Shown here: piece by piece, positions 17,640 to 30,282 of the stretch
Layout of the letters: the number at the start of each line of letters is the position of its first letter
Numbering within the stretch: the stretch's first letter is position 1
Assembly: GCA_900457075.1 (NCBI GenBank)
Contig: UGYN01000002.1
Span: 2,914,001 to 2,978,000 of the forward strand
Reading direction: 5' to 3'
Length of the DNA stretch: 64,000 nucleotides
Source of the DNA: Serratia quinivorans
GTDB taxonomy: Bacteria > Pseudomonadota > Gammaproteobacteria > Enterobacterales > Enterobacteriaceae
Position numbers and translations under genes: made by a program
Notes under the pieces: model-generated
Seen by the model: only the letters and a program-made list of their open reading frames with translations
Told to the model about the DNA's origin: nothing
Databases searched by the model: none

Positions 17640-18272
17640 ATGGCGTTAACCAAACAACAAGTGGTCGACTGGCTGATGCGCTGCGGCGAGGTATTTACTC
17701 AGCAGCGTGATTTTTTAACCCGGCTGGATACCGAGATCGGTGATTCCGACCACGGGCTGAACATGAACCGCGGCTTCAACAAGGTAGTGGAAAAACTGCC
17801 TTCGGTGGCGGACAAAGACATCGGTTTTATCCTGAAGAACACCGGCATGACGCTGCTGTCCAGCGTCGGAGGAGCCAGTGGTCCGCTGTTCGGCACCTTC
17901 TTCATCCGCGCTGCGCAGTCGACCAATGCCAAGCAGAGCCTGGATCTGGCGGAGCTGCATCAAATGATGCAGGAAGGCGTCGAAGGCGTGGTGATGCGCG
18001 GCAAGGCGGAGCCGGGTGATAAAACCATGTGTGACGTCTGGTGGCCAGTGGTGGAAAGCCTGGGCCAGTCGGCCGAGCAGCAGCTAAGCGTGGCGGAGGC
18101 CTTGCAGCGCGCCAGTGAACGGGCGGAGCAGGCGGTTGAAAGCACCATCACCATGCAGGCACGCAAAGGGCGGGCCAGTTACCTGGGTGAGCGCAGCATC
18201 GGCCATCAGGATCCGGGTGCCACCTCGGTGATGCTGATGATGAAAACGCTGGCAGCGGTCGCCGGCCAATAG
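17640..18272 (+). CDS. dhaL: PTS-dependent dihydroxyacetone kinase, ADP-binding subunit
   Basis: DhaL holds a tightly bound ADP that is rephosphorylated by DhaM and transfers the phosphate to dihydroxyacetone on DhaK. The 210-aa protein has the three Mg-binding aspartates at 30, 35 and 37 (DTEIGDSDHG), and SSVGGASGPLFGT for nucleotide binding. Tight spacing with dhaK and dhaM supports one transcript. In E. coli, ADP-loaded DhaL also activates DhaR. Confidence 0.97.
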   Translation: MALTKQQVVDWLMRCGEVFTQQRDFLTRLDTEIGDSDHGLNMNRGFNKVVEKLPSVADKDIGFILKNTGMTLLSSVGGASGPLFGTFFIRAAQSTNAKQSLDLAELHQMMQEGVEGVVMRGKAEPGDKTMCDVWWPVVESLGQSAEQQLSVAEALQRASERAEQAVESTITMQARKGRASYLGERSIGHQDPGATSVMLMMKTLAAVAGQ

Positions 18273-18283
18273 CAGGAGGCGAG

Positions 18284-19717
18284 ATGATCAATATCGTTGT
18301 AGTTTCACACAGCGCGCTGTTGGCGCGCGGGGTTGAAGAGCTGGCGTTGCAGATGATGCGTGGCGATGGCTGCAAACTGGTGCTGGCGGCGGGGGTCGAT
18401 GATGCGGAGCACCCGATAGGCACCGACGCTGTCAAAGTGATGGAGGCGATTGAGTCGGTGGCTGACGGTGCGGGCATTGTGGTGCTGATGGATTTGGGCA
18501 GCGCGCTGCTGAGCGCCGAAACCGCCATCGATCTGCTGGATCCGTCGTTGGCCGCCAAAGTCCGGCTGTGTTCGGCACCGCTGGTCGAAGGGACGCTGGC
18601 CGCGGTGGTGGCTGCCAATGCCGGAGCCGGGCTGGAACAGGTCCTGGCCGAGGCGCAGGGCGCATTGCAGGCCAAGCAGGCGCAGTTGGGGGAAGCCACC
18701 GCGCCGGTTGCACAAAGCGTTGAGTTACCGCTGACACAGGGGAAAAGCGTCAGTTGGACGGTGCAGAACCCGCATGGCCTGCACGCCCGACCGGCGGCGC
18801 GGCTGGCGGAAGCGCTGGCCCCCTTTGATGCCGAGCTGGTGTTGGAAAAACAGGGCCAGTGCGCCAATCCGCGCAGTCTTAACCAGATTGCGCTTTTGCA
18901 GGTGCGCCATGGTGACACCATTCGGCTGATTGCCGACGGACCACAGGCCGAACAGGCACTGGCGGCGTTTAGCGCACTGGCGGAGCAGCACTTTGGCGAA
19001 ACGGTCTCCGAGCAGAGCCTGCCGTCGCTGCACGGTATTCCGGTAGCGGAGAGCGTGACCAGTGGCCCGGTGTGGCAGGCGCTGAGCTTCTGGCCGACAG
19101 TGGTCGAGCGCACTATTGGCGCTGACGACGTGCTGAACGAACAACAGCGGCTACGCCAGGCGTTGCAGCTCACGCTGAGCGATTTGAACCGGCTGGCGGA
19201 GCGCACTGGCTCATTGATTGGCAAACCGCAGGCGGCCATATTCGGCGCCCACAGCATGCTGCTGGACGATCCAGATCTGCAGCAGGCGGCCTATACCCGC
19301 ATCGCCCGCCAGCAATGCAGCGCCGAGCAGGCATGGCGGCAAGAGATGGAAGCGATTGCCGGGGAGTATCGTGAACTGGATGATGAATATATGCGGGCGC
19401 GGGAATTGGACGTGCGCGACATGCTGCGTCGTACTCTGAGTCATCTGCAACAGCAGCCGTTACCGGTGATTACGCTAACCGCGCCGTCCATTCTGGTGAT
19501 GGATGAACTGATGCCGTCTGACGTGGTGATGCTCGATCGTCGTCTGGTGCTCGGCATCTGCTTAAGCGGCGGTAACGCACTGTCGCACAGCGCCATTTTG
19601 GCGAAGGCGATGGGCATGCCGATGGTGGTGGGCATGAACGATTGCATGAGCAAAACCCGCAACGGCCAGAAAGCGATGCTGGATGCGGCGCGCGGTGTGT
19701 TGCAACTCAGCCACTGA
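18284..19717 (+). CDS. dhaM: PTS-dependent dihydroxyacetone kinase, phosphotransferase subunit DhaM
   Basis: DhaM carries phosphate from EI/HPr of the PTS to ADP on DhaL. The 477-aa protein has the three-domain E. coli architecture. An EIIA-mannose-like domain (1-about 135) has the active His9 in VVSHSALL. An HPr-like domain (about 155-240) has His167 in NPHGLHARPAARL. A partial EI-like domain (about 265-475) has His435 in GGNALSHSAILAKAMGMPMV. All three phospho-histidines are present. It ends the operon and converges on dhaR with only 10 bp between stops. Confidence 0.96.
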   Translation: MINIVVVSHSALLARGVEELALQMMRGDGCKLVLAAGVDDAEHPIGTDAVKVMEAIESVADGAGIVVLMDLGSALLSAETAIDLLDPSLAAKVRLCSAPLVEGTLAAVVAANAGAGLEQVLAEAQGALQAKQAQLGEATAPVAQSVELPLTQGKSVSWTVQNPHGLHARPAARLAEALAPFDAELVLEKQGQCANPRSLNQIALLQVRHGDTIRLIADGPQAEQALAAFSALAEQHFGETVSEQSLPSLHGIPVAESVTSGPVWQALSFWPTVVERTIGADDVLNEQQRLRQALQLTLSDLNRLAERTGSLIGKPQAAIFGAHSMLLDDPDLQQAAYTRIARQQCSAEQAWRQEMEAIAGEYRELDDEYMRARELDVRDMLRRTLSHLQQQPLPVITLTAPSILVMDELMPSDVVMLDRRLVLGICLSGGNALSHSAILAKAMGMPMVVGMNDCMSKTRNGQKAMLDAARGVLQLSH

Positions 19718-19727
19718 CGGCGTGCCC

Positions 19728-21675
19728 TCAGGCGCGCAGCTTAAACTGGCGAATATCAATCTGATACTGTTTGATTTTTCGCCACAGCGTGGTGCGACCA
19801 ATGCCCAGCAGCTGCGCCATTTCGTTCAATTGCCCGCGGCTGACGTTAGCCGCGTGAATGATCGCCTGACGTTCCATCTCCGCCAGTGTTAATAGCGGTA
19901 TGCCCGGCTGCGGTTCACTTTCCAGCAGTGGCTGGTGGCTGAGCAAGTGCTCGGGCAAGTCCGCCAGTTGCAGATGGTGGCCGTGGCACATCATCGCGGT
20001 GCGCTCCACCACCCCCTTCAGCTCCAGATCGTTGCCGGGCCACAGATACAGACCGAGCTGGACCATCACTTCGTCATCCACCCGAAAACGGCACTGGAAA
20101 TGCTGTTCCAGCGTGCGCAGGTGGTGCTTCACCAGCAGCGGAATATCACTCAGCCGTTGGCGCAGCGCCGGGATTTGGATCTCGAATGCCTGCAGGCTGT
20201 AGAACAGTTGGCGGCGAAAGCGATTCTGTTGCACCAACAGCGGCAGATCGGCGGCACTGCTGGCGATCACCCGCACATCGACCGGGATCACCCGATTGGA
20301 ATTGAGCCGCATGACTACGCCGGTTTTCAGCACCTGCAGCAGCGCAGACTGCATCTCCGCCGGCAAATACTCTATTTGTTCCAGGTACAGCGTACCGCCA
20401 TTGGCCAGTTCAAACTTGCTGAGCTGGCCCGCTTCTTCCTCGTTGGCATCGCTGCCGAGCAGCTCCCGCAGCCCCTGAGCCTCCGGCAAGAGCTGGCAAT
20501 TGAGGGCGATGTAAGGCCCGGTGGCGCGCTCACTGGCGTTGTGGATCGCCTGGCTGAGTAGCTCCTTGCCAACACCTTCTTCGCCGCACAGCAGGATCGG
20601 GTGCTGGCCCTTCGCCGCCTGTTGGCCATAGCGAATCAACCGCCGCATCTCCAGCGAGGCGGAAGGCATCTGTTCAAAACTGTGGCTGACGCGCCCCAGC
20701 TGGCTGCTGACATACTGATGCAATCGTTCGAGCGGATGGAGCAGGGCAATAAAGCTGCAGCGCTCACCGTCGAAGATCGGTTTGAGGGTTAACAGCGCCG
20801 CAATAAACTGCCGCTGGCTTTCGAAGGTCACTTCAACGTGTTGCAGCGGCTGCCGCTGGGCGATGGCCCGGTTGAGCAGGGCGGGCAGCGTCAGTAACTG
20901 GCTCAGGGGCTTGCCCTGACTTTGTTGTTCATCCAGCTTGAGCAAGGAAGCGGCGCGCTGATTGATGTACTGCAGGTAGCCGCGATGGTCCCAGGCCATG
21001 ACGCCGTCATCCACCCCGTCGAGCAGGCCGTATAGCTGATTCAGATGGCGGTTGGATTCCGCCAGCAGGCTGTCGGCGTTGATTGAATTACCGATCTCAC
21101 GTGCCAGCGCCAGCGTCAGTGACAAATCACCGGCGGCACAGTCGGCAAGCAGGCAGCCTAATGCGATCGAGCCGCGTTGGCGGCCACTGTTGTCATAGAC
21201 CGGCGTGGCGCAAAATGACCAGTCGTGCAGCGCCTGGCGCACATGTTCGCTGCCGCGGACCTGCATTGGGTGGCCCTCCGCCACCGCCAGTGACGGTGCA
21301 TTGGTGCCGATGTCACCTTCGGCCCAATAAGCGCCAGGCATAAAACCCAACTGTTGCAGACGTTCGCGCGTTGGGGCATCGCCACACAGCCACAGCATGC
21401 AGCCGCTTTCGTCGAGGATCATCAGCAGGCAGCGCCGTTGTTCCATGTATTCATAGGCGTCTTCCAGCGCCGCCTGGCCGAGCGTCAGCAGATCGTTCTT
21501 ACGCTGGCAGATGGAGTTAAAGGTAGCGCCGAGTGCGCAGTGGGGGGGCTTTCCACACCGCGGGCTGCATCAGGCTGCGGCAGCGTAGCCAGGAAGCATA
21601 GATTGCCGGCGCAGGACGTTGTTCGGGTGGCAGGTTGCCTTCGATCAGGCGTTGCCAGCTTGAGGTGTTTTCCAT
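19728..21675 (-). pseudogene. dhaR: Dihydroxyacetone operon activator DhaR, frameshifted near the N-terminus
   Basis: DhaR is an enhancer-binding-type activator of dhaKLM controlled by DhaK and DhaL. The frame from 21446 gives 572 aa: sensor region, PAS-like segment, AAA+ domain (LLCGEEGVGKELLSQAIHN) and C-terminal Fis-type helix-turn-helix (AQLLGIGRTTLWRKIKQY). About 66 N-terminal residues are in another frame from 21675 (MENTSSWQRLIEGNLPPEQ, APAIYASWLRC). Seven G at 21542-21548 stand where six would join the frames into about 648 aa, comparable to E. coli DhaR (639). The AAA+ domain lacks the GAFTGA loop, as in E. coli, consistent with sigma-70 action. The break may be an assembly error. 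Confidence 0.88.
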
Positions 21676-21772
21676 TGGATCCCGTCCAGACGAGATAAAG
21701 CGATAACCTGGATGATACCACCCCAGGGTGGGGGAACGGCTGTGAGGCGGTGGGCAGAACCGATGAGCAGGC

Positions 21773-21808
21773 AAAAAAAACGGGGTGCGGCAGATGCCGG
21801 ACCCCGTA
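21773..21808 (-). terminator. Intrinsic terminator of tolC
   Basis: Read on the minus strand, a long GC-rich stem (ACGGGGTCCGGCA with its near complement) is followed by eight T at 21780-21773. It begins about 20 bp after the tolC stop. Confidence 0.88.
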
Positions 21809-21826
21809 TTCAGCGCAGTACGGCAA

Positions 21827-23323
21827 TCAATTACGGAATGGATTACCGCTGGTGCGTGCAGGCTGGCTGGTGGTGGCAGGCGCGGAGGCGCGGGTGGCAA
21901 CCGGTGCTGCAGTTTGTGGCGCAGGGGCGTTGCCGTTATAGCCTTCAGCGTAAGCGTCCTGTGCGGTAGTCGGTGGCGCTACCACGTCTTGCGAGGTCGA
22001 AATCGGTTTACCCAATGCGCCATTCAGCATCATCAGATCGTTCTCGTTCAGGGTACCGAGTGCCGACTTGATGTTCAGTTGGTTGATCAGGTAGGTATAA
22101 CGCGCGCTGGAGAGCTGTTGCTTGGCGTTATACAGCGTACTGGTCGCATCCAGTACGTCGACGATGGTACGGGTACCTACCTGGTAACCGGCCTCGGTCG
22201 CATCCAATGAACTCTGAGCAGACACTACCGCTTGTTGGTAGGCGTTGATGCTGCTGATCGAGGCATTCACGTTATTGAACGAAGAACGCACGGTCTGCAC
22301 TACGCTGCGGTGGGCGCTTTCCAGTTGCTCACTGGCGCCAACGAAGTTGTACTGCGCCTGCTGCACCTGTGAGTTGGTCTGGCCGCCGCTGTACAACGGC
22401 AAGTTAAAGCTCAGGCCCACTTTGTTCTGACCAATATCAGCGTCGTTGTTCACGTTGCGAGAACCGCTGTAATTAGTATTGCTCACCGCGGTGGATGCGC
22501 TGAAATCAACGGTAGGCATATAACCGGTCTGTGCGGAACGGATCTGCTCACGGGCCAGATCCTGGCTCAGGCGAGCGGACAACAGGCTCAGGTTACGGCT
22601 TTCGGCTTCTTTCAGCAGATTATTGACTGCATCCGGGCGTTTGGTGTTGAAACGGTCGGTATTCAACGAGGCCAGTTCCGGATAGAAGGTGCCGGTGACC
22701 TGGCGCAGTTTTTCCAGCGCGTTGTCCAGGTTGTTACGGGCGGTGACTTCGGCCGCCAGCACGGTATCGTAGGACGAACGGGCGTTTTGCACGTCGGTGA
22801 TCGCGACCAGGCCCACGTTAAAGCGTTGGGTGGTCTGGTCCAGGGTGCGGTAAACCGCTTGTTTGTTCGCCTGGGTGTAGGACAGCGTATCGATGGCGCT
22901 CAGCACGTTAAAATAGGCGGTAGCGGTATCGAGGATCAGTTGCTGTGACGAGGTTTGGAAAGTCACGTCGGAAATGCCGGCGGTTTTTTCCTGCAGCGTC
23001 AGCGCACGCCATTTGGACATGTCGAAGATAGTCTGGGTCAACGCCAGGGAGCCACTGGTGGCATCGCTGTTGGCATCTTTGCTGTCACGGTAGCCATTGG
23101 TGTAAGTGTAACCGGCGCTCAAACCCAACTGCGGCAGCAACGGGCTGCGTGCTTCGTTGATTTTTTCGAATGCGGCGTCACGGTCAGCGGCGGTTTTGCG
23201 CAGATCCGGGTTACTTTCCCTGGCCTGTTTGTAGACCTGCAGCAGGTTCTCTGCCTGGCTCATTGCACTGAAGCCGCCCAGGCTCAGTCCGATAAGAAGG
23301 GGGAGCAGTTTCTTCATTTGCAT
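21827..23323 (-). CDS. tolC: Outer-membrane efflux and secretion channel TolC
   Basis: TolC is the trimeric outer-membrane duct for tripartite drug efflux pumps and type I secretion. The 498-aa protein starts MQMKKLLPLLIGLSLGGFSAMSQA, a signal peptide, and retains family blocks such as KINEARSPLLPQLGLSAGYTY, LDQTTQRFNVGLVAITDVQNA, GASEQLESAHRSVVQTVRSSF and DATEAGYQVGTRTIVDVLDAT. The tail after about residue 450 is low-complexity (Ala, Pro, Thr) and ends NPFRN as in E. coli. It is divergent from nudF, the conserved order. The 275-bp upstream gap must hold both promoters; no site was resolved there. Confidence 0.98.
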   Translation of the reverse strand: MQMKKLLPLLIGLSLGGFSAMSQAENLLQVYKQARESNPDLRKTAADRDAAFEKINEARSPLLPQLGLSAGYTYTNGYRDSKDANSDATSGSLALTQTIFDMSKWRALTLQEKTAGISDVTFQTSSQQLILDTATAYFNVLSAIDTLSYTQANKQAVYRTLDQTTQRFNVGLVAITDVQNARSSYDTVLAAEVTARNNLDNALEKLRQVTGTFYPELASLNTDRFNTKRPDAVNNLLKEAESRNLSLLSARLSQDLAREQIRSAQTGYMPTVDFSASTAVSNTNYSGSRNVNNDADIGQNKVGLSFNLPLYSGGQTNSQVQQAQYNFVGASEQLESAHRSVVQTVRSSFNNVNASISSINAYQQAVVSAQSSLDATEAGYQVGTRTIVDVLDATSTLYNAKQQLSSARYTYLINQLNIKSALGTLNENDLMMLNGALGKPISTSQDVVAPPTTAQDAYAEGYNGNAPAPQTAAPVATRASAPATTSQPARTSGNPFRN

Positions 23324-23598
23324 TCCTTGTTGTGCAGCAATATTGCGGAGTTAGCTGACGATAGACGAAATAGTTGCCGATTCTAGCAGAGTCTGTTGTA
23401 CGCCTAAGGTGGCTGAATGTGCCATCTCGCGTAACTTTTACCTTTCAGGCCGCCTGTTTACATTAGTTCAACTGGTCGCACACGTCACACCTGATATCAT
23501 GGCTCACAATCTATCATAAAGCCGCGGAAGATTATCCCGCCGTTTCTGTCATCAAAACTGTTTATTTTATCGGCATACTCATGCAGGAGAATTCACTT

Positions 23599-24231
23599 AT
23601 GAGCCACTCGCTTCCGTCGCCCGTTACTCTTGATGAAAATGATGTAGAAATTATTGCACGGGAGACGCTTTACCGTGGTTTTTTTTCACTCAATTTATAT
23701 CGTTTCCGCCACCGCCTGTTCAACGGTGACATGAGCCCAGAAATTAAACGTGAAATTTTTGAGCGTGGGCATGCCGCGGTGTTACTTCCCTATGACCCGG
23801 TGCGTGACGAGGTGGTGCTGATTGAACAACTGCGGATCGCCGCGGTCGATACCAGTAACTCACCCTGGCTACTGGAAATGGTGGCGGGTATGATCGAAAC
23901 CGGCGAGAGCGTTGAAGACGTGTGCCGCCGTGAAGCGCAGGAAGAGGCCGGCGTCGATGTCGGGCGGTGCAAGCCGGTGCTGAGCTACCTGGCCAGCCCC
24001 GGCGGTACCAGCGAGCGCCTGTCGATTATGGTGGGCGAAGTGGACGCGACTACCGCAGTTGGCATCCATGGACTGGAAGAAGAGCATGAAGATATCCGTG
24101 TCCATGTGGTCAGCCGCGAACAGGCTTACCGCTGGGTTGAAGAGGGCGCGATTGATAACGCGGCATCAGTGATTGCATTGCAGTGGCTGGCGTTGCACCA
24201 TGAATCGTTAAGAAAAGAGTGGGCCAATTAA
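23599..24231 (+). CDS. nudF: ADP-ribose pyrophosphatase (Nudix hydrolase)
   Basis: NudF hydrolyses ADP-ribose to AMP and ribose 5-phosphate. The 210-aa protein closely follows E. coli NudF. The Nudix box [22 protein letters not shown] has the Gly, Arg-Glu and Glu-Glu spacing required for Mg2+ chemistry. The start at 23599 has AGGAGA 8 bp upstream and matches E. coli; an ATG at 23581 does not. The stop overlaps the yqiB start (TAATG). Confidence 0.96.
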   Translation: MSHSLPSPVTLDENDVEIIARETLYRGFFSLNLYRFRHRLFNGDMSPEIKREIFERGHAAVLLPYDPVRDEVVLIEQLRIAAVDTSNSPWLLEMVAGMIETGESVEDVCRREAQEEAGVDVGRCKPVLSYLASPGGTSERLSIMVGEVDATTAVGIHGLEEEHEDIRVHVVSREQAYRWVEEGAIDNAASVIALQWLALHHESLRKEWAN

Positions 24232-24656
24232 TGAAACAGCGCTATACCCCTGATTTCCCCGAAATGATGAGATTGTGCGAAACCAACTTCGCGCAATTGC
24301 GCCGCTTGTTGCCGCGCAATGACGAAGTGGGTGAAACGGTGACTTATCAGGTGAGCGGCGCCAGTTATCGTCTGACCATTATTGAATCCACCCGCTATAC
24401 CTCGCTGGTGCAAATTGAACAGACCGCCCCGGCGGTCAGCTACTGGAGCCTGCCAGCCATGACGGTGAGGCTGTATCATGACGCGATGGTTGCGGAAGTG
24501 TGTTCAAGTCAGCAGATCTATCGCTTTAAAGCGCGTTATGATTATCCCAACAAAAAGTTGCATCAACGCGACGAAAAGCATCAAATTAACCAGTTTCTTG
24601 CTGATTGGTTGCGCTACTGTTTGGCGCATGGAGCGATGGCGGTTCCGGTTTGTTAA
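24231..24656 (+). CDS. yqiB: DUF1249 protein YqiB
   Basis: The 141-aa protein is almost identical in pattern to E. coli YqiB (140 aa), for example [21 protein letters not shown]-type block [19 protein letters not shown] and [20 protein letters not shown]. Its function is unknown. The ATG at 24231 shares one base with the nudF stop, so translation is coupled. It is conserved within the nudF-yqiB-cpdA-yqiA-parE operon. Confidence 0.95.
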   Translation: MKQRYTPDFPEMMRLCETNFAQLRRLLPRNDEVGETVTYQVSGASYRLTIIESTRYTSLVQIEQTAPAVSYWSLPAMTVRLYHDAMVAEVCSSQQIYRFKARYDYPNKKLHQRDEKHQINQFLADWLRYCLAHGAMAVPVC

Positions 24657-24683
24657 ACAGACTGAGATAACAAAGGACACCAT

Positions 24684-25510
24684 TTGGAAAGCCTGTTTAA
24701 ACCGACCGTGGCAAGTGGGGCCAGGGTCAGGATCCTGCAAATAACAGATACCCACCTTTTTGCCGGCGAAAATGAGACTTTGCTTGGCATTAATACCTAT
24801 CGCAGCTATCACGCGGTGTTGGACGCTATCCTGGCGCAGCAGCGTGATTTTGATCTGGTCGTCGCCACCGGTGATTTGGCTCAGGATCATTCATTGGCTG
24901 CCTACCGGCACTTTGCCGAAGGTATTGCACGACTGCCGGCGCCTTGCGTTTGGCTGCCGGGCAACCATGATTTTCAGCCGGCGATGGTCGACGCACTGGC
25001 CGACGCCGGGATTGCCCCGTCAAAACAGGTACTGGTGGGCGACCACTGGCAGGTGCTGTTGCTCGATAGCCAGGTGTTCGGCGTGCCCTACGGCGAGTTG
25101 AGCGACTATCAGCTCGAGTGGATGGAGCGCTGCCTGCAAGCCTATCCCGAGCGCTATACCTTAATGCTGTTGCATCATCATCCGCTGCCTTCCGGCTGCA
25201 CTTGGCTCGATCAGCACAGCCTGCGCAACCCGCATATGCTGGGTGCGGTGCTGCTGCGTTACCCGAAAGTGAATACCCTGCTGTGCGGGCATATTCACCA
25301 GGAGCTGGATCTGGAGTGGCAGGGCAGGCGCCTGCTGGCCTCGCCGTCCACCTGCGTGCAGTTCAAGCCGCACTGTACCAATTTCACCATCGACGAGGTT
25401 TCACCCGGCTGGCGCTATATTGATTTACTGCCGGACGGCCGCGTCGAAACGCAGGTTTTCCGCTTGGAAAACGACGATTTCCGCCCCGACATGGATTCGG
25501 AAGGGTACTG

Positions 25511-25511
<1 letters not shown>
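24684..25511 (+). CDS. cpdA: 3',5'-cyclic AMP phosphodiesterase CpdA
   Basis: CpdA hydrolyses cAMP to AMP and so limits CRP signalling. The 275-aa calcineurin-like metallophosphatase has the family metal motifs [30 protein letters not shown] and CGHIHQELD. It starts with TTG, as the E. coli gene does, with AAAGGA upstream. The stop overlaps the yqiA start. Several carbohydrate modules in this window are likely CRP-controlled, so its product bears on them indirectly. Confidence 0.95.
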
Positions 25512-28035
<2,524 letters not shown>

Positions 28036-28058
28036 CAGACCAGGCGAAAGACTGACTG

Positions 28059-28084
28059 ACCCGGCTTCCCCGCCGGGTCTTCTT
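28059..28084 (+). terminator. Probable terminator of parE
   Basis: ACCCGGC (28059-28065) and GCCGGGT (28072-28078) form a 7-bp stem with a 6-nt loop, followed by CTTCTT. It lies 24 bp after the parE stop. Confidence 0.7.
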
Positions 28085-28131
28085 CCCGCAGGGGGACCGC
28101 GTGCGGCACCCGACCACACTGGGCGGAATCC

Positions 28132-29029
28132 ATGAAAATCACCCTCGAAGAGTTACTGGCGTTTACCACCGTTGTTGATAGCGGCTCCATTACTGCCGCC
28201 GCCGAACAGCTTGGCCAGACCACCTCCGGCATCAGCCGTGCCCTCAGTCGGTTGGAAAAAAAGCTCGATACGACCCTGATGCGCCGCACCACGCGCCGGT
28301 TGGAGCTGACCGAAGAAGGCCAAAGTTTTCTCGGCCATGCGCGTGAAATTATCAACTCGGTGGAGAATGCTGAAGAGCAGATGGCGCTGCGCAGGCTGAT
28401 CCCGGCCGGCAGGCTGCGGGTCAATGCCGCCGCCCCCCTTTATGGAACACGTGATTGTGCCGCTGGTGGCGGGCTTTCGCCAAAGCTACCCGCAAATTGA
28501 GCTGGAACTGAATACCGATAACCTGATCATCGATCTGCTGGAGAAACGCACCGATATTGCCATTCGCATCGGCGCGCTGCGGGATTCGACCATTCATGCA
28601 CGCCTGCTGGGTGCCAGCCGTTTACGTATTCTCGCCAGCCCGGATTACCTCGCACGTTACGGTACACCGGCCAGCGTCGAAGCGCTGCGAGATCACAGCC
28701 TGCTGGGCTTCACCCAACCGGAGTCACTCAATCTGTGGCCGCTGCGTTATCAGCAGGCACAGCATTTTGCTATCACGCCGACAATTTCGGCATCCAGCGG
28801 CGAAACCTTGCGACAGCTGGCGTTGCGGGGTGAAGGGATTGTGCAACTGGCTGATTTTATGACCCGTGACGATCAGCGTAGCGGGCGGCTGGTGCCGTTG
28901 CTGGAGCAGGATACGTTGGATGTGCGCCAGCCGATTAATGCGGTCTATTACCGCAATACCCAGCTGGCGGCGCGTATTACCTGTTTCCTGGACTACGTCA
29001 GCGCGCATATTGATGCGCAGATGCTTTAG
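28132..29029 (+). pseudogene. LysR-family transcriptional regulator, frameshifted in a C run
   Basis: The N-terminal frame (28132) encodes a LysR winged helix (FTTVVDSGSITAAAEQLGQT, then LMRRTTRRLELTEEGQSFL) and goes wrong after GRLRVNAAAP. The continuation FMEHVIVPLVAGFRQSYPQ lies in the next frame to the stop at 29029. Six C at 28433-28438 stand where five would give one 298-aa protein, the normal LysR length. The sensor half resembles YafC/DsdC-like enterobacterial regulators of the quinone or drug response type. Its target may be the convergent ygiN-mdaB pair, which is inference from position. Either an assembly error or a genuine inactivation. Confidence 0.85.
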
Positions 29030-29042
29030 AGATCGACAGGCA

Positions 29043-29354
29043 TTACAGTGCGTTACCCAGTACGTGAATGGTCACGCCCAGTACGCTGTCCTTGATGGTG
29101 TCACGATGCCGATGCATGTGAGCGATATCCAGATGTTTTTCCAGGTGCGCCTGGCTGGCCCATTTTTCCAGCATAAACACCGAGTCCGGCGACAGTTTTT
29201 GCCAGGGTGCCTGGGTGTGGCTGTCGATCATCGGCGTATATTCGCTACAGCCGTCTTCTGCCAGCACCAGCGGGATCAGTTTCTCAATCGCCTTCAGGAC
29301 CGTTTCACGGTGGCCCGGTTTGGTTTTGATTTCTGCAATTACGGTGATCATCAC
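29043..29354 (-). CDS. ygiN: Quinol monooxygenase YgiN
   Basis: The 103-aa protein belongs to the antibiotic-biosynthesis-monooxygenase fold (ABM, dimeric alpha/beta barrel). It follows E. coli YgiN: VIAEIKTKPGHRETVLKAIE, then EDGCSEYTPMIDS and WASQAHLEKHLDIAHMHRH. E. coli YgiN can oxidise menadiol and forms a proposed quinone redox cycle with MdaB. Here it lies 30 bp downstream of mdaB on the same strand, supporting co-expression. Confidence 0.94.
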   Translation of the reverse strand: MMITVIAEIKTKPGHRETVLKAIEKLIPLVLAEDGCSEYTPMIDSHTQAPWQKLSPDSVFMLEKWASQAHLEKHLDIAHMHRHRDTIKDSVLGVTIHVLGNAL

Positions 29355-29384
29355 TACCTCATTGATTGACGTGCATAGTGCCAG

Positions 29385-29966
29385 TTAAGCAAAAATTTCG
29401 GCCAGATGCTCGCGATAACGTGCGATGTCGCTGTCGATATCCGGTTGTTTAATCACGTCATTACAGATAAAGGTCGGCAGCGCTTCCATGCCCAGGAACT
29501 CGTTGGCCTTGTGGAAGTGCAGATACACGCCGTCAACGCCGACGCCGTGGAAGAACTGTTCCGGGTCGGTAAAGGCTTCCAGCGGGGCGTTCCAGGTCAG
29601 GCTCAGCATGTACTTTTTGCCCTGGATCAGGCCACCGGAACCGTATTTCTTACCGGCGTCCGAGCGGGTGCGACCATCGCTGGCATACAGGCTGCCATGC
29701 CCGGCGGTGAACACTTCATCGATGTATTTTTTCAGGATCCACGGCTCGCCCATCCACCAGCCTGGCATCTGATAAACCACCACGTCGGCCCACAGATATT
29801 TTTGCACTTCGGCTTCGATGTCGTAACCGTCATCGACCACGGTAACCTGTACCTGGTGTTGTACATCGCGCAGATAGGTTTCCGCCACGTCGCTCATGGT
29901 TTGGTTGAGTTCGCCGTTGGAATGGCCGAACTGTTTTTTAGCATTGATAATCAGGATATTGCTCAT
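29385..29966 (-). CDS. mdaB: NADPH:quinone reductase MdaB
   Basis: MdaB is an FAD-dependent two-electron quinone reductase of the flavodoxin-like fold family. The 193-aa protein has the E. coli signature ILIINAKKQFGHSNGELN, VVVYQMPGWWMGEPWILKKY and KKYMLSLTWNAPLEAF. Together with YgiN it handles menadione-type quinones. It is divergent from parC with a 316-bp gap. Confidence 0.95.
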   Translation of the reverse strand: MSNILIINAKKQFGHSNGELNQTMSDVAETYLRDVQHQVQVTVVDDGYDIEAEVQKYLWADVVVYQMPGWWMGEPWILKKYIDEVFTAGHGSLYASDGRTRSDAGKKYGSGGLIQGKKYMLSLTWNAPLEAFTDPEQFFHGVGVDGVYLHFHKANEFLGMEALPTFICNDVIKQPDIDSDIARYREHLAEIFA

Positions 29967-30282
29967 CTTTCGCGGCTCCTGTCAGAGTTAAAGTCTATGA
30001 TGTCTTCTGCACCAGAGGGTGGAAAACATTTCGCTGACAGGGAGTGTAATGCTTGGCAATGTAAGTAAAAATGGGATCCAGCGCACAACAGTGTTGACTG
30101 TGAGTCAATAAATGCGCCGTGGGATAGCGAAATTTTGCATAAAATCGGCCGATGAACCCGCGACACCGGACGATTGCTGCGCCATCTGTGACAGCCACCC
30201 CGCTGATGAGTTACTATCGCGGACAGAATCAACCCTTTGTCGTCCAGGGATTGCCAAGCCACGGTCTGAGGATAATTGAGTA
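29967..30282. other. Intergenic region between mdaB and parC
   Basis: This 316-bp gap must contain the divergent promoters of mdaB and parC. A GAGGATAATTGAG ribosome site precedes the parC ATG. Overlapping open frames here show no family resemblance and I see no gene or repeat. Confidence 0.5.
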
